A stretch of DNA of 64,000 nucleotides from Sporosarcina jiandibaonis. Lineage in GTDB: Bacteria > Bacillota > Bacilli > Bacillales_A > Planococcaceae. A program made the position numbers and the translations under genes. Position 1 is the first letter of the stretch, and each line of letters starts with the position of its first letter. Positions 26,523 to 35,691 of this stretch are shown here, in pieces. The notes beneath the pieces were generated by a model. That model was not told the DNA's origin. It made no database searches and saw only the letters and a program-made list of their open reading frames with translations. The DNA is taken from contig NZ_JAAOIY010000001.1 of the NCBI RefSeq assembly GCF_013184495.1, forward strand, positions 1,361,972 to 1,425,971, in the 5' to 3' direction.

Positions 26523-26553
26523 TCCTGTAATTTTCTTTACAGGTTTCTTTTAT
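26523..26553 (+). terminator. Intrinsic terminator after the YheO-type regulator
   Basis: CCTGTAA pairs with TTACAGG around a six-base loop and is followed by TTTCTTTTAT, six bases after the stop codon. Confidence 0.75.
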
Positions 26554-26624
26554 AAAGTAGCTGTCGGAATATTCGATTCCATCAGCAGCATAAGCAACCA
26601 TACTAAAGTGGAAGGTGGAAAATA

Positions 26625-27884
26625 ATGGCCATAATTGAAAGGGTAAACGAACCTGTATATGAAAAAAGAACCGTGAAAGACAGGCTTAAGGTTATTGGTC
26701 CCGGTGCAATTATTACCGCCTCATTTATCGGACCTGGTACAGTAACGACCGCAACACGCGCGGGTGCTTCATTCGGTTTTGCGATATTATGGGCAATTGT
26801 TTTCTCGGTCATCGCAACAATTGTTTTACAAGAAATGACAGCCCGCCTAGGGATTATTACTCAAAAAGGACTTGGTGAAGCGGTTCGGGAACAATTTTCA
26901 AATCCAATATTAAAGTACGGTTCGATGTGGCTCGTCATGATTGCCATAAGTGTCGGTTGTGCGGCATACATCGCCGGTGATCTACTCGGCACCTCGCTCG
27001 GGATTTCAACGTTAACTGGAATTCCATCAAATGTACTCGGTCCGATTGTTGGAATCCTGATTTTAATTCTTGGTCTTAGCGGTAGTTACAAAATAATTGA
27101 ACGGGTCATGATTACACTGATAGTGATTATGAGTTTTACATTTATTACGACAATGATTATTGCAAAACCAAACATTGGAGAATTGTTTCAAGGGGCATTT
27201 ATTCCAAGCATCCCTTCCGGCTCAATAATTTTGATTATTGCGTTAATAGGCACGACAGTCGTACCTTATAATCTGTTCCTGCATTCTTCAATGGTGCAGG
27301 AGCGCTGGTCCAAGCCGACTGATTTAAAGGATTCACGGCGAGATACAATCTTCTCAATCTGTATTGGCGGCCTTATTACAGCCGCAATTCTGATTACAGC
27401 AGGTGCGACAATTAAAGGACTAGAAGTAACGAGCGCCGCAGATCTTTCACTTCAGCTCGAACCGATAATGGGAGAATGGGCAAAGGTTTTCATGAGTCTT
27501 GGACTATTCGCGGCCGGATTTTCTTCTGCTCTTGCTTCGCCGCTTGGTGCAGCTATTACTGTGAGCAGCGTCTTAAGATGGGGGAACGGCATGAAAGATA
27601 AGCGATTTAAGGCTGTTTTCGTCATTATCATAGTGATCGGGATCATCTCGTCTGGTCTAAATTTTAATCCTCTAGATGTACTGCTTTTCGCACAAGCTTT
27701 GAATGGTATTTTATTGCCGGTCATTGCGATTACACTAATGTTCATCATGAATAATAAAAAACGTCTCGGTGAATACACGAACTCTCTCAGAGTTAACATC
27801 ATCGGTACCATTGTAGCGCTAATTTGTACGGGTCTGGGAATCTACAGTTTAATAGATGCCATTAATGCTTTTATTGGCGCATAA
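26625..27884 (+). CDS. Nramp-fold transporter lacking the canonical metal ligands
   Basis: A 419-residue, 11-segment protein of the Nramp superfamily, recognisable from GPGAIITASFIGPGT, the LQEMTARLGIITQKGLGE stretch and VVPYNLFLHSSMVQ. Canonical Nramps bind manganese or iron through DPGN in helix 1 and M-P-H-N in helix 6. Here these read GPGT (residues 36-39) and V-P-Y-N (213-216), so the aspartate, asparagine and methionine ligands are all replaced. It may carry magnesium, another metal or a non-metal solute, perhaps the guanidino substrate of the upstream ureohydrolase. The start ATG follows AAGGTGGAAAATA. Confidence 0.8.
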   Translation: MAIIERVNEPVYEKRTVKDRLKVIGPGAIITASFIGPGTVTTATRAGASFGFAILWAIVFSVIATIVLQEMTARLGIITQKGLGEAVREQFSNPILKYGSMWLVMIAISVGCAAYIAGDLLGTSLGISTLTGIPSNVLGPIVGILILILGLSGSYKIIERVMITLIVIMSFTFITTMIIAKPNIGELFQGAFIPSIPSGSIILIIALIGTTVVPYNLFLHSSMVQERWSKPTDLKDSRRDTIFSICIGGLITAAILITAGATIKGLEVTSAADLSLQLEPIMGEWAKVFMSLGLFAAGFSSALASPLGAAITVSSVLRWGNGMKDKRFKAVFVIIIVIGIISSGLNFNPLDVLLFAQALNGILLPVIAITLMFIMNNKKRLGEYTNSLRVNIIGTIVALICTGLGIYSLIDAINAFIGA

Positions 27885-27955
27885 TTGTAACTATATGAGG
27901 CATTGAATCTCACTTTAAAATCACTAGTTAACGAAAGCTTACAATTATTAATTTA

Positions 27956-27991
27956 AAACATTGCCCTCTCGCTTTCGAGAGGGCAATGTTT
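27956..27991. terminator. Bidirectional intrinsic terminator
   Basis: A perfect 15-base stem AAACATTGCCCTCTC/GAGAGGGCAATGTTT with a six-base loop, T-rich on both sides, ends the Nramp-like gene and could also stop transcription arriving from the right. Confidence 0.88.
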
Positions 27992-28021
27992 GCTGATTAC
28001 TATCTTGATGCCTTATTTATA

Positions 28022-28190
28022 TAACCAAAGTTCCTTAATCCATTCCAATAGAGACATATTGTGATTCCAAGATAGCTTCTAAACCTTCATGACCGCCTTC
28101 TCTTCCTAGGCCACTTTCCTTGATGCAATTCTCCCAACGATTTAGGAAGCATTCCAGCTTTTGCAAGCGCGTAAATTGCGCAGCCTTTAC
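28022..28190 (-). pseudogene. Fused remnants of a second gabD and amino-acid permease copy
   Basis: Bases 28022-28121 are almost identical to the 3' end of the gabD-type gene at 40752 and encode the same ESGLGREGGHEGLEA tail and stop. From about 28122 the sequence switches to the middle of the permease gene at 42227 (GATTTAGGAAGCATTCCAGC and flanks, compare 42661-42730) on the same strand. In the intact cassette these pieces are about 1.8 kb apart, so this is a deletion joint in a duplicated cassette. The 70-codon reading frame across the joint is not a gene. Confidence 0.85.
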
Positions 28191-28287
28191 CGTTGCACCG
28201 ATGAAAATAAATATGAATTTCTTGATTTCATAGGAGTCAAAAGCCATATTTGTTTTTCTTCTATTAAATTCTATTCGTCTATATGGC

Positions 28288-29586
28288 TTAATAAGAGGGC
28301 AAAGATTCTTTATTTAACTCGTCTATTTTTTTATTATTTGATATTTCTAAGACGCTAAGCAGCAAGACATTTGCACCCTTTTCTATATCTGCATCTAGAG
28401 TTAATTCGGTTTCAACGTGACTTCTTCCACCTACACTTGGAACAAAAATCATACAAGTTGGGGCAATTTGATTAATATATTTCGAGTCGTGCCCTGCTCC
28501 ACTAACCATTCTTTTAACTGAATAACCACATTCCTTAGCAGAACTCACAACTTGTTTAACTAAACCAGGATGAAAATAGGAAGCTTTTACCTCCCATAAA
28601 TCCTTTATCTCAAGTTTAACTTTTTCTACTTTAGATATTTCTTGTAATTCTTTCCTTAAATCTTCAATTAATAATTCTCTAACGGCGTCATCTTTATTCC
28701 GTATATCCAAAGAAAATATAACTTCTTTCGGTATGCTATTCACAACGTTTGGACTAATAGACATTCTGCCAACTGTTACACTGGTATCAGCATCAGAACA
28801 TTTTGCCTTCTTTTCAATATGAACAATTAATTTGGAAACAGCCATCAGTGCATCACACCTTAAGGACATTGGTGTAGGACCTGCGTGACCCGACTCTCCC
28901 GTAACCTTTAATTCTAACCAGGTCATTCCTTGAATCCCTTCAACCGCACCTATAGATATTTGCTCATTTTCCAGAACTGGGCCCTGTTCAATGTGTAATT
29001 CAAAAAATGCATGGACATCTTTGACTCTATTACTCATTTCCCCTTTATATCCTATTTTACTTAACTCTTCTTCAAAAGTTTTTCCTTCTCTATCTTTTCG
29101 ATTATAAATAAAATCTTTATCGAAAGTTTCCGTTGCTCCTCCTGAACCTAAAAGCGGAGGTTCAAAACGGGCACCTTCTTCATTTGTAAAATTTACAATT
29201 TCAATTGGTCGTAAGGTCTCTATATTATTGTCATTAAGTGTTCGTATAATCTCGAGTGCCGCCAACACTCCAATAATCCCATCGAATCTTCCCCCGTTTG
29301 GTTGAGTATCCAAATGTGATCCTACTAGTACTGGCGGTAAGTCACTCAAGCCTTCCCTTCTTCCATACATGTTGCCGTAATCATCAATTTTAACTTTTAA
29401 ACCAGCTTCATCCATCCATTCCATAAAAATATCCCGCATAATTTTATCTTCTTCTGTTAAAGCTAAGCGACATAAACCATCACCTGGAATAGTCCCAATT
29501 TGAGAACTCTTAATAATAGTCCTTTTTAATCTCTCAAAATTAATTCGTACATTCTGCTTTTTTATTTTAGCCACCCCTAAATTCAT
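28288..29586 (-). CDS. Zn-dependent N-carbamoyl amino acid/ureido amidohydrolase (HyuC/AllC type)
   Basis: A 432-residue M20-related hydrolase. It has GSHLDTQPNGGRFDG with the first metal histidine and bridging aspartate, the NFTNEEGARFEPPLLGS glutamates, the dimerisation domain with TGESGHAGPTPMSLRCDA, and the late SGAGHDS histidine. Relatives hydrolyse N-carbamoyl-L-amino acids, allantoate or beta-ureidopropionate. Cytosolic. The start is uncertain: the ATG at 29586 lacks a good ribosome site and an AGGGGTGG sits just after it. It opens the AT-rich ureido/amide block transcribed leftwards. Confidence 0.85.
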   Translation of the reverse strand: MNLGVAKIKKQNVRINFERLKRTIIKSSQIGTIPGDGLCRLALTEEDKIMRDIFMEWMDEAGLKVKIDDYGNMYGRREGLSDLPPVLVGSHLDTQPNGGRFDGIIGVLAALEIIRTLNDNNIETLRPIEIVNFTNEEGARFEPPLLGSGGATETFDKDFIYNRKDREGKTFEEELSKIGYKGEMSNRVKDVHAFFELHIEQGPVLENEQISIGAVEGIQGMTWLELKVTGESGHAGPTPMSLRCDALMAVSKLIVHIEKKAKCSDADTSVTVGRMSISPNVVNSIPKEVIFSLDIRNKDDAVRELLIEDLRKELQEISKVEKVKLEIKDLWEVKASYFHPGLVKQVVSSAKECGYSVKRMVSGAGHDSKYINQIAPTCMIFVPSVGGRSHVETELTLDADIEKGANVLLLSVLEISNNKKIDELNKESLPSY

Positions 29587-29949
29587 AATTATTTTTATGA
29601 AAAACGCGATAGAGAATCGATGCCCCCCTAATCTTTGGATTCCCTAAGCTAAAGTCACATACTCAAGTCCGCTAAAGATGAAGTATCGTCTTCTGAATAC
29701 AGTGCATAAAATAGGCATCCATCTTACCTCAACTCATTAAGAAGCCCTAGATATGTTTTTCCCGTTAATTCCGAACGTAGCTGATTTAATCGGGAAGACC
29801 TCTTACCACTGTGTTATGGTTGCTAATTCCATAAAGTTATCTGCCGAATTTTTAATAACAATTCTCTCGATGGATTCTACAATTTATAGTCCTATTTATT
29901 AGTTGATTCCGGTCTTTATAATTTTAATAATCATTTGGAAATATCAATA
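29587..29949. other. Gene-free AT-rich gap
   Basis: I see no coding sequence. One hairpin, TTCCCG-TTAA/TTAA-CGGGAA at about 29757-29794, lacks a T run and is not a convincing terminator. Confidence 0.4.
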
Positions 29950-30777
29950 TTATTGTTGTACTACTAGTTCCGAAAGATAGGTTTCCGGTCTTCGGTGAGT
30001 AAAACAGGGTATGTTTCTACGAATTTTTTCAAGATGAGTCATACTTATATCTGAAATAATATAACCTTCCTCCTCTGTTGCCCGCGCAATGACTGTACCC
30101 CACGGATCAACTATCATGCTGTTACCATAATTAGTTCTATTCGGTTTCGATGTACCTATTTGACCCGCGGCAACAATATAGCATTGATTTTCAATCGCTC
30201 TTGCCCGTAAAAGTATTTCCCAATGGTGAGCACCAGTATATAATGGGAATGCAGCGGGAACAAAAATAATTTTTGCGCCATGTAAAGCAAGAGAGCGATA
30301 AAGTTCAGGAAAACGTATATCATAACAAATTGTTAAACCTACTTTTCCAAAGGGTGTATCCGCAGTAACCACTTTGCTACCGGGTTGTATAATTTCTGAT
30401 TCCTTTTCAGTGAACCTATTTTCAAATTCAGCATCGTATAAGTGAATTTTCCGGTAGGTTGCGATTCTTTCTCCACTGGCATTAAATAAAATGCTGGTAT
30501 TGTACGCACGATTTTCTTCTGTTTTTTCCAGAATACTACCTAAATTAATAAATATGCCCAGTTCTTTTGCCGTTTTGCTTAGAATAGAGCTAGTTTCCCC
30601 AAAAGTAGTTTCTGCATTAGAAAGTTTATTATGATCTTCCCCCATATAATTCATATATTCAGGCAAGAGAACCAACTCTGCTCCATTTTTAGCCGCTTCA
30701 TGAATATACTTAATTGCTTTGGTCAAATTTTCTTTTTTATTATCTATAGAATTAAGTTGAACAGCTGCGATTCGCAT
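29950..30777 (-). CDS. Nitrilase-superfamily carbon-nitrogen hydrolase
   Basis: A 275-residue cytosolic amidase with the full catalytic set: Glu40 (LLPEYMN), Lys110 (TYRKIHLYD) and Cys151 (TICYDIRFPE). The layout is closest to the Nit2/omega-amidase and deaminated-glutathione amidase branch. I start it at the ATG at 30777, which follows GGAAGGGTGAT, rather than ten codons earlier. It lies between two amide or ureide hydrolases, which suggests a step in breaking down an amide-containing compound. Confidence 0.85.
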   Translation of the reverse strand: MRIAAVQLNSIDNKKENLTKAIKYIHEAAKNGAELVLLPEYMNYMGEDHNKLSNAETTFGETSSILSKTAKELGIFINLGSILEKTEENRAYNTSILFNASGERIATYRKIHLYDAEFENRFTEKESEIIQPGSKVVTADTPFGKVGLTICYDIRFPELYRSLALHGAKIIFVPAAFPLYTGAHHWEILLRARAIENQCYIVAAGQIGTSKPNRTNYGNSMIVDPWGTVIARATEEEGYIISDISMTHLEKIRRNIPCFTHRRPETYLSELVVQQ

Positions 30778-30972
30778 AAAATCACCCTTCCTCTTAGTAA
30801 CACACAATCTATTATTGTTGTAAATAATCTTCCTTATTTCATTTTATATACCCAATAATCAGACACCATTAATTAAGAAAATACCTCTGTTAATTTATAA
30901 ACCTATTTAGTAGACTGTCAACTGAATGAATCTAGTCGGTAAAAAAACGTTAAATAAAACATATTACTTATT

Positions 30973-32259
30973 TTAAAATGCATCTACTCTATTTCTAATC
31001 CCGCACCAGGAAAGGATAAACGCTGCGTATACCTTCGTGCATTCTTTAACACTAGATAAGTCAATCCACTCATTAGGTGCATGCATATTACCACCAGTTG
31101 GTCCATAACAAGTTGTTGGTATATCATATAGTAAGTTATAGTGACGAATATCAGTTGTAGCTGTAGTTGATAGATATTCCATTTTATCTTTATAAATTTT
31201 ATTATGTGCTTCCTCAAGATAACTAAATATTTCTTGCTCCTTATTGAGCGAAACCCCATGTGCATGAAATCCATAAAACGTTATTTCAGGGGGGAAATCT
31301 GATAACCAGGGATCTGATTTTGCTGCTTTTAATAAGTATTTTTCAGCCTCGTCTTTAATATCCTGGGGATTTTGACCGGGATAAAGACCAATTCTAACTT
31401 CAAATGTACATTCCGAGGGTACAGTCGATGTCCAATCGCCTGCTTTAATTTTCCCTATATTTACATTTAGAGGATGATCAACATCTTCGAAATCTGCATG
31501 CTTCGGTTGTTCATAATTTATTTTATCCCTATAAATTTGTAATGCTTCAATAAGTGTATAAGCTTTTTCGATGGCATTCACTGCTTTATTTGCACTCATC
31601 ACATGAGCCCCTGAGCCCGAAACCGTAACCCTCATCCAAATAACACCCACTTGTGACAGTAAAGCCCGAGGACCAAATGGTTCTGGAATCAACCCACCGT
31701 CAGCTTTGTACCCTCTTAAAAGAGTAGCTAATGCCCCATTTCCGGTACACTCCTCCTCGTGAACAGACTGTAAAGTCAAATCGGCACCAAGTTCGATTCC
31801 TAGCTTTTTTATTGCCTTAACTGCATAAATCATCGCGGCTACTCCCGATTTCATATCACAAATACCTCTACCATACATTTTATTACCTACAATAGTTGAA
31901 CCCCAAGGGTCATAATCCCATAATCGTGTAGGCTCGGGACTAACGACATCAATATGCCCCTGCAGAATTAGGCTCTTCCCAATTTTTGGACCACTGCTAT
32001 TCCATTTTCCGACCACAATTGGCCTGTCGTCATACGACCATTCAACAGAAGAAAAAGCTGGATGGACTGATAGTATTTTTATATCTGGAATGAAAGAGTC
32101 AGTTTCTAATTTCATATCAGAAAAAGTTGTCGCCAAAAAATCCTGTATTGGAGCCTCTTTTCCAAGTACACTTTGAAAAGAACCAAGCTTTTGTAAGAAT
32201 TTAACCTCTTCTTCCCAATCATTATCAATTTGTTTAAATACATCTGTTAAAATATCGAT
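30973..32259 (-). CDS. M20-family deacylase/peptidase (ArgE/DapE type), start unclear
   Basis: About 428 residues with the M20 metal motifs GHIDVVSPEP, the GRGICDMKSG bridging aspartate, HEEECTGNG and the late GGNMHAPNEW histidine. Such enzymes remove acyl groups from amino acids or act as dipeptidases. A conventional start appears only at TTG 32136, but the frame stays open and family-like upstream (VFKQIDNDWEEEVKFLQKLG) to a stop just before 32259. An AGGGGG site points to ATC 32259 or ATT 32253, neither a usual start. Either a rare start is used or the gene has lost its start recently. Confidence 0.78.
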   Translation of the reverse strand: MDILTDVFKQIDNDWEEEVKFLQKLGSFQSVLGKEAPIQDFLATTFSDMKLETDSFIPDIKILSVHPAFSSVEWSYDDRPIVVGKWNSSGPKIGKSLILQGHIDVVSPEPTRLWDYDPWGSTIVGNKMYGRGICDMKSGVAAMIYAVKAIKKLGIELGADLTLQSVHEEECTGNGALATLLRGYKADGGLIPEPFGPRALLSQVGVIWMRVTVSGSGAHVMSANKAVNAIEKAYTLIEALQIYRDKINYEQPKHADFEDVDHPLNVNIGKIKAGDWTSTVPSECTFEVRIGLYPGQNPQDIKDEAEKYLLKAAKSDPWLSDFPPEITFYGFHAHGVSLNKEQEIFSYLEEAHNKIYKDKMEYLSTTATTDIRHYNLLYDIPTTCYGPTGGNMHAPNEWIDLSSVKECTKVYAAFILSWCGIRNRVDAF

Positions 32260-32276
32260 GTCTCATTCCCCCTTTA

Positions 32277-33275
32277 TTATTTAGCCTTTCGAAAAACCTT
32301 CTTAATGATACCTTCTGGCATAAATATTATTACAAGTACAAGAACTACCCCATAAATCATTAAACGATCGTCGCCCAAAAATCGAAGGTATTCTAAACCC
32401 ATTACTACAATAAACGACCCAATAATCGGTCCATATATTGTTCCTAATCCCCCAATAACAGTAATTACAAGGATTTGCATCATTATATCAACGCCTAACA
32501 CTGATGAAGGGGTTAATACCTGTACGTAATGAGCATAAAATGATCCAGCAACACCTGCGATGAAAGCACTAAGCATAAAAACATAGAGTTTACTTTTTCT
32601 TAAATTAACTCCTAAGCTTTCAGCTGCATCTTGTGATTCCCTTATTGATTTCAATGCAAGGCCTCTCGGACCACTAATAACTTTTAAAATAACAAATACC
32701 ACAAGACACATAACTGCCAATATTAAGTAATAACTATTTAGACGATGAGCTAAATTAAACGAAATAGAGCCAATACTGGTAAATGGTTCTATTCCACTTA
32801 ATCCAAGTTCACCTCTAGTCAAACCAACCAAATTACTCACAATTAATTTAACAATTTCGGCAAATCCTAAGGTCAATATAGCTATATATGGTGCGGCCCT
32901 TAATCCTAATACCGGTAAACTAATAACAATCCCCGAAATTGCTGCTATTCCACCGCCAATAATTAAGCCAAACCATGGTGAGAGTCCGTATTTGATTGAC
33001 AAAAGTGCCGACACATATGCACCTATTCCAAAGAATGCATGATGCCCGAAGGAAAAAATTCCTGAGTAACCCGCGACCAAGTTCCAACTTAAAGCCAACA
33101 CTGCAAATATAAGTGTTAAAGTTAAAATGTGTAAAGTATAGTTTCCTACAAACATTGGTAAAATAATAAGTATTATAGCAGATGCGCTATATAATACTTT
33201 TGTTGATTGATACCAATATTCTTTTCTAGCCACAAAACTTCGTTTCCCTTTATTTGTTTTCGCTACTGTTTCCAT
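32277..33275 (-). CDS. livM: Branched-chain-amino-acid-type ABC permease LivM
   Basis: A 332-residue permease with about eight to ten membrane segments and the LivM-family features FSFGHHAFFGIGAYVSA near the start and the cytoplasmic KSIRESQDAAESLGVNLRKSKL loop that contacts the ATPases. The ATG at 33275 is preferred to a TTG 18 codons upstream; it follows AAGGAG by ten bases. It pairs with LivH five bases upstream. Confidence 0.87.
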   Translation of the reverse strand: METVAKTNKGKRSFVARKEYWYQSTKVLYSASAIILIILPMFVGNYTLHILTLTLIFAVLALSWNLVAGYSGIFSFGHHAFFGIGAYVSALLSIKYGLSPWFGLIIGGGIAAISGIVISLPVLGLRAAPYIAILTLGFAEIVKLIVSNLVGLTRGELGLSGIEPFTSIGSISFNLAHRLNSYYLILAVMCLVVFVILKVISGPRGLALKSIRESQDAAESLGVNLRKSKLYVFMLSAFIAGVAGSFYAHYVQVLTPSSVLGVDIMMQILVITVIGGLGTIYGPIIGSFIVVMGLEYLRFLGDDRLMIYGVVLVLVIIFMPEGIIKKVFRKAK

Positions 33276-33279
33276 TTGT

Positions 33280-34155
33280 CTACCACTCCTTCGTTCCGAA
33301 TAGTCCCGACGGCCTAATCCATAGCACAATAATTAATATGCTAAAGGCTATAACGTTTTGCCATTCGGAAGGGAAGAACAATATGCCGACTCCTTCTAGT
33401 ACACCTAAGCCTACGCCTGCAATAATTGCACCAACTAAACTACCTAGGCCGCCGATTACAATTACTGCCAGTGCCTTCAGTAGTAAAGACTCCCCCATCC
33501 AGGGGTTAACAGAATAAATCGGGGATAGCATAATAGCAGCTGCCGTTGCTAAAATTGCACTGATTCCAAAAGTGATCATAAACATTTTTTTAGTGTTAAT
33601 TCCATTTATAGTTGCAGCATCCCTATCTTGAGAAGTTGCTCTAAGGGCCATTCCAAATCTACTGTACTTTAAGAATGCCCATAAAGTGAAAATAACTACA
33701 ACAGCAATGATCAATATTAATATCCTATGATAAGACAAATTTATTCCAAAGAATGAAGCCTCTCCCCCTAAATAATATGGTATATTTTTAAACCTCTCTC
33801 CCCATAATTTAAGTGAAAGGTTTTGAAGAAATATTGACACTCCAAATGTTGCAATTAGTGGACTTACATCCCAACCAGGTTTATCCATAAGATAATGAAT
33901 AACAAGCCTTTGCATAATAACCCCTACTACAAAAATGAAAAGTATACTTATTGCTCCTGCTAATATCGGGTTTAGACCAGCTTGCACATTTAATATAAAC
34001 ATGAAAAAACCGCCCAACATATAAAACTCACCGTGTGCAAAGTTTAAAGTTTTCATTGTACCCCATATTAATGATAGACCACTAGCCATTAATGCATATA
34101 TTGAACCGACAATAACTCCGTTAATTATTTGTTGCAAAACAATCGTTACGTCCAT
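33280..34155 (-). CDS. livH: Branched-chain-amino-acid-type ABC permease LivH
   Basis: A 291-residue permease of the LivH family, recognised from GVIVGSIYALMASGLSLIWGTMKTLNFAHGEFYMLG at the start and the loop FGMALRATSQDRDAATINGINTKKM that meets the ATPase. The ATG at 34155 follows GAAGGTGAT. Together with LivM it forms the membrane channel. The whole importer may handle a ureido or amide compound in this setting. Confidence 0.88.
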   Translation of the reverse strand: MDVTIVLQQIINGVIVGSIYALMASGLSLIWGTMKTLNFAHGEFYMLGGFFMFILNVQAGLNPILAGAISILFIFVVGVIMQRLVIHYLMDKPGWDVSPLIATFGVSIFLQNLSLKLWGERFKNIPYYLGGEASFFGINLSYHRILILIIAVVVIFTLWAFLKYSRFGMALRATSQDRDAATINGINTKKMFMITFGISAILATAAAIMLSPIYSVNPWMGESLLLKALAVIVIGGLGSLVGAIIAGVGLGVLEGVGILFFPSEWQNVIAFSILIIVLWIRPSGLFGTKEW

Positions 34156-34172
34156 TAGTATCACCTTCTTTC

Positions 34173-34877
34173 TTATAATCCTAAATAGGCTTGTTTCACA
34201 TAAATATTATCCATTAAATTTTCAGCCTTGCCTTCAAGTGCTATTCGTCCGTTCTCCAAAACATACGAATAATCAGATATTTCCAAGGCGATTTGAGCAT
34301 TTTGTTCGACTAACAATATAGTAATTCCTTCCTTATTCAAATCCTGAATCAACTCAAAAATAGATTCGACTATTTTGGGAGCTAAGCCTAAGGATGGTTC
34401 ATCCAACATTAACATTTTAGGCTTGCTCATTAATGCACGTCCTATGGCTACCATTTGTTGTTCGCCACCCGACAATGTACCCGCCTCCTGCATTCTCCTT
34501 TCTTTTAACCTTGGAAATAAATCATATATATACTGCAAATTGTCTTTTCTATTCGCCCAAAGTTTCTTTTCGAATGCACCCATTATTAAATTCTCTTCTA
34601 CTGACATTTGAGAAAAAAGCCTTCTACCTTCTGGTACATGAGCAATTCCTTTTGTTACTATGGTAGATGGCTCAATTTTATCTAATCTGTTATTTCCCAA
34701 AAGAACTTGTCCTTTTTCGGGTCTAAGAATGCCCGATAAAGTCCTTAATACAGTGGACTTACCTGCTCCGTTTGAACCTAATAGGGCCGTAGTTGTACCT
34801 TTTTTAATTTCAATTGATAAGCCATGAATTACTTGTACCTCTCCATAAAACACATCAATTTCGAATACACTAAGCAT
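34173..34877 (-). CDS. livF: ABC transporter ATPase LivF
   Basis: A 234-residue ABC ATPase with Walker A GSNGAGKST, Q-loop HVPEGRRLF, signature LSGGEQQM and Walker B MLMLDEPSLGLAP followed by LLVEQNA. The VPEGR and EPSLGLAP forms are typical of LivF rather than LivG. It overlaps livG by eight bases. Confidence 0.9.
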   Translation of the reverse strand: MLSVFEIDVFYGEVQVIHGLSIEIKKGTTTALLGSNGAGKSTVLRTLSGILRPEKGQVLLGNNRLDKIEPSTIVTKGIAHVPEGRRLFSQMSVEENLIMGAFEKKLWANRKDNLQYIYDLFPRLKERRMQEAGTLSGGEQQMVAIGRALMSKPKMLMLDEPSLGLAPKIVESIFELIQDLNKEGITILLVEQNAQIALEISDYSYVLENGRIALEGKAENLMDNIYVKQAYLGL

Positions 34878-35607
34878 TTTTTGCCCCTCCTAGATAAGCC
34901 TCTATTACTATTGGGTTCTCAGTAACCTCTTGAGGAGTGCCTCTTGCGATAATTTCTCCGTAGTTTAAAACTATCATTCGATCCGATACGCTAGTAACAG
35001 CCTTCATTACGTGCTCAATCATAATAACAGAAATCCCCATCTTTTTAATTTCCTTAATAGTTTCAATCATTGCATTAACTTCCGTCGGAGTTAAACCACC
35101 GATAACCTCGTCTAACAACAAAATTTGTGGATCCGTAGCAAGGGCTCTGGCTAATTCTAATTTTTTTCTATTTCCAATAGATAATGTATTCGCTTCGAAT
35201 GATTGTAGCTCTTTCATTCCAAGGAGTTCCAAAGTTTCTTCTGCTTTTTTTCTCGCCTGTGAGATGCTTATATTATTCTTTCCAAAATAAGCACCTACTG
35301 TAACGTTTTCGACAATTGTCATGTTTTGAAATGGCTTCGTTATTTGGAATGTACGAGCGATTCCTAACTTGCAGCGTTGATCCGAGCGTTTATTTTTAAT
35401 ATCAGAGCCTTTAAACATTATTAAGCCCGAATTAGGACTGATACTTCCCGAAATAATATTAAATAGTGTTGTTTTACCCGCTCCATTTGGTCCGATTAGC
35501 CCCAATATCTCATTCGACTTCAAATCCAGGTTCACGTTCTTAAGCGCTTGCAATCCGCCGAAGCTTTTATTCAGATTTTCAACTTGGATTATCGTTTTAT
35601 TTGTCAT
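34870..35607 (-). CDS. livG: ABC transporter ATPase LivG
   Basis: A 245-residue ABC ATPase with Walker A GPNGAGKTT, Q-loop GIARTFQITKPF, the signature-like LSIGNRKKLELARAL and Walker B ILLLDEVIGGLTPTE, then IEHVMKAV. LSIGNRK in place of the usual LSYGQQR is a modest departure from the family consensus. It comes directly after the binding-protein gene in the transcript. Confidence 0.88.
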   Translation of the reverse strand: MTNKTIIQVENLNKSFGGLQALKNVNLDLKSNEILGLIGPNGAGKTTLFNIISGSISPNSGLIMFKGSDIKNKRSDQRCKLGIARTFQITKPFQNMTIVENVTVGAYFGKNNISISQARKKAEETLELLGMKELQSFEANTLSIGNRKKLELARALATDPQILLLDEVIGGLTPTEVNAMIETIKEIKKMGISVIMIEHVMKAVTSVSDRMIVLNYGEIIARGTPQEVTENPIVIEAYLGGAKNA

Positions 35608-35691
35608 AAAAACCGCACACTCCTTCTATAACACCACTACATTAATCCTTCCTTATAAAACGTTAAATTTGCATATTCTATTTCGAAGTGG

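Noticed and set aside
28035..28247. Apparent small gene ending ESGLGREGGHEGLEA
   Set aside because: It is a chimera of gabD and permease remnants joined by a deletion, with no start signal.
29757..29794. Hairpin TTCCCG/CGGGAA in the gap at 29.7 kb
   Set aside because: No T run on either strand and a long unpaired loop, so not a convincing terminator.
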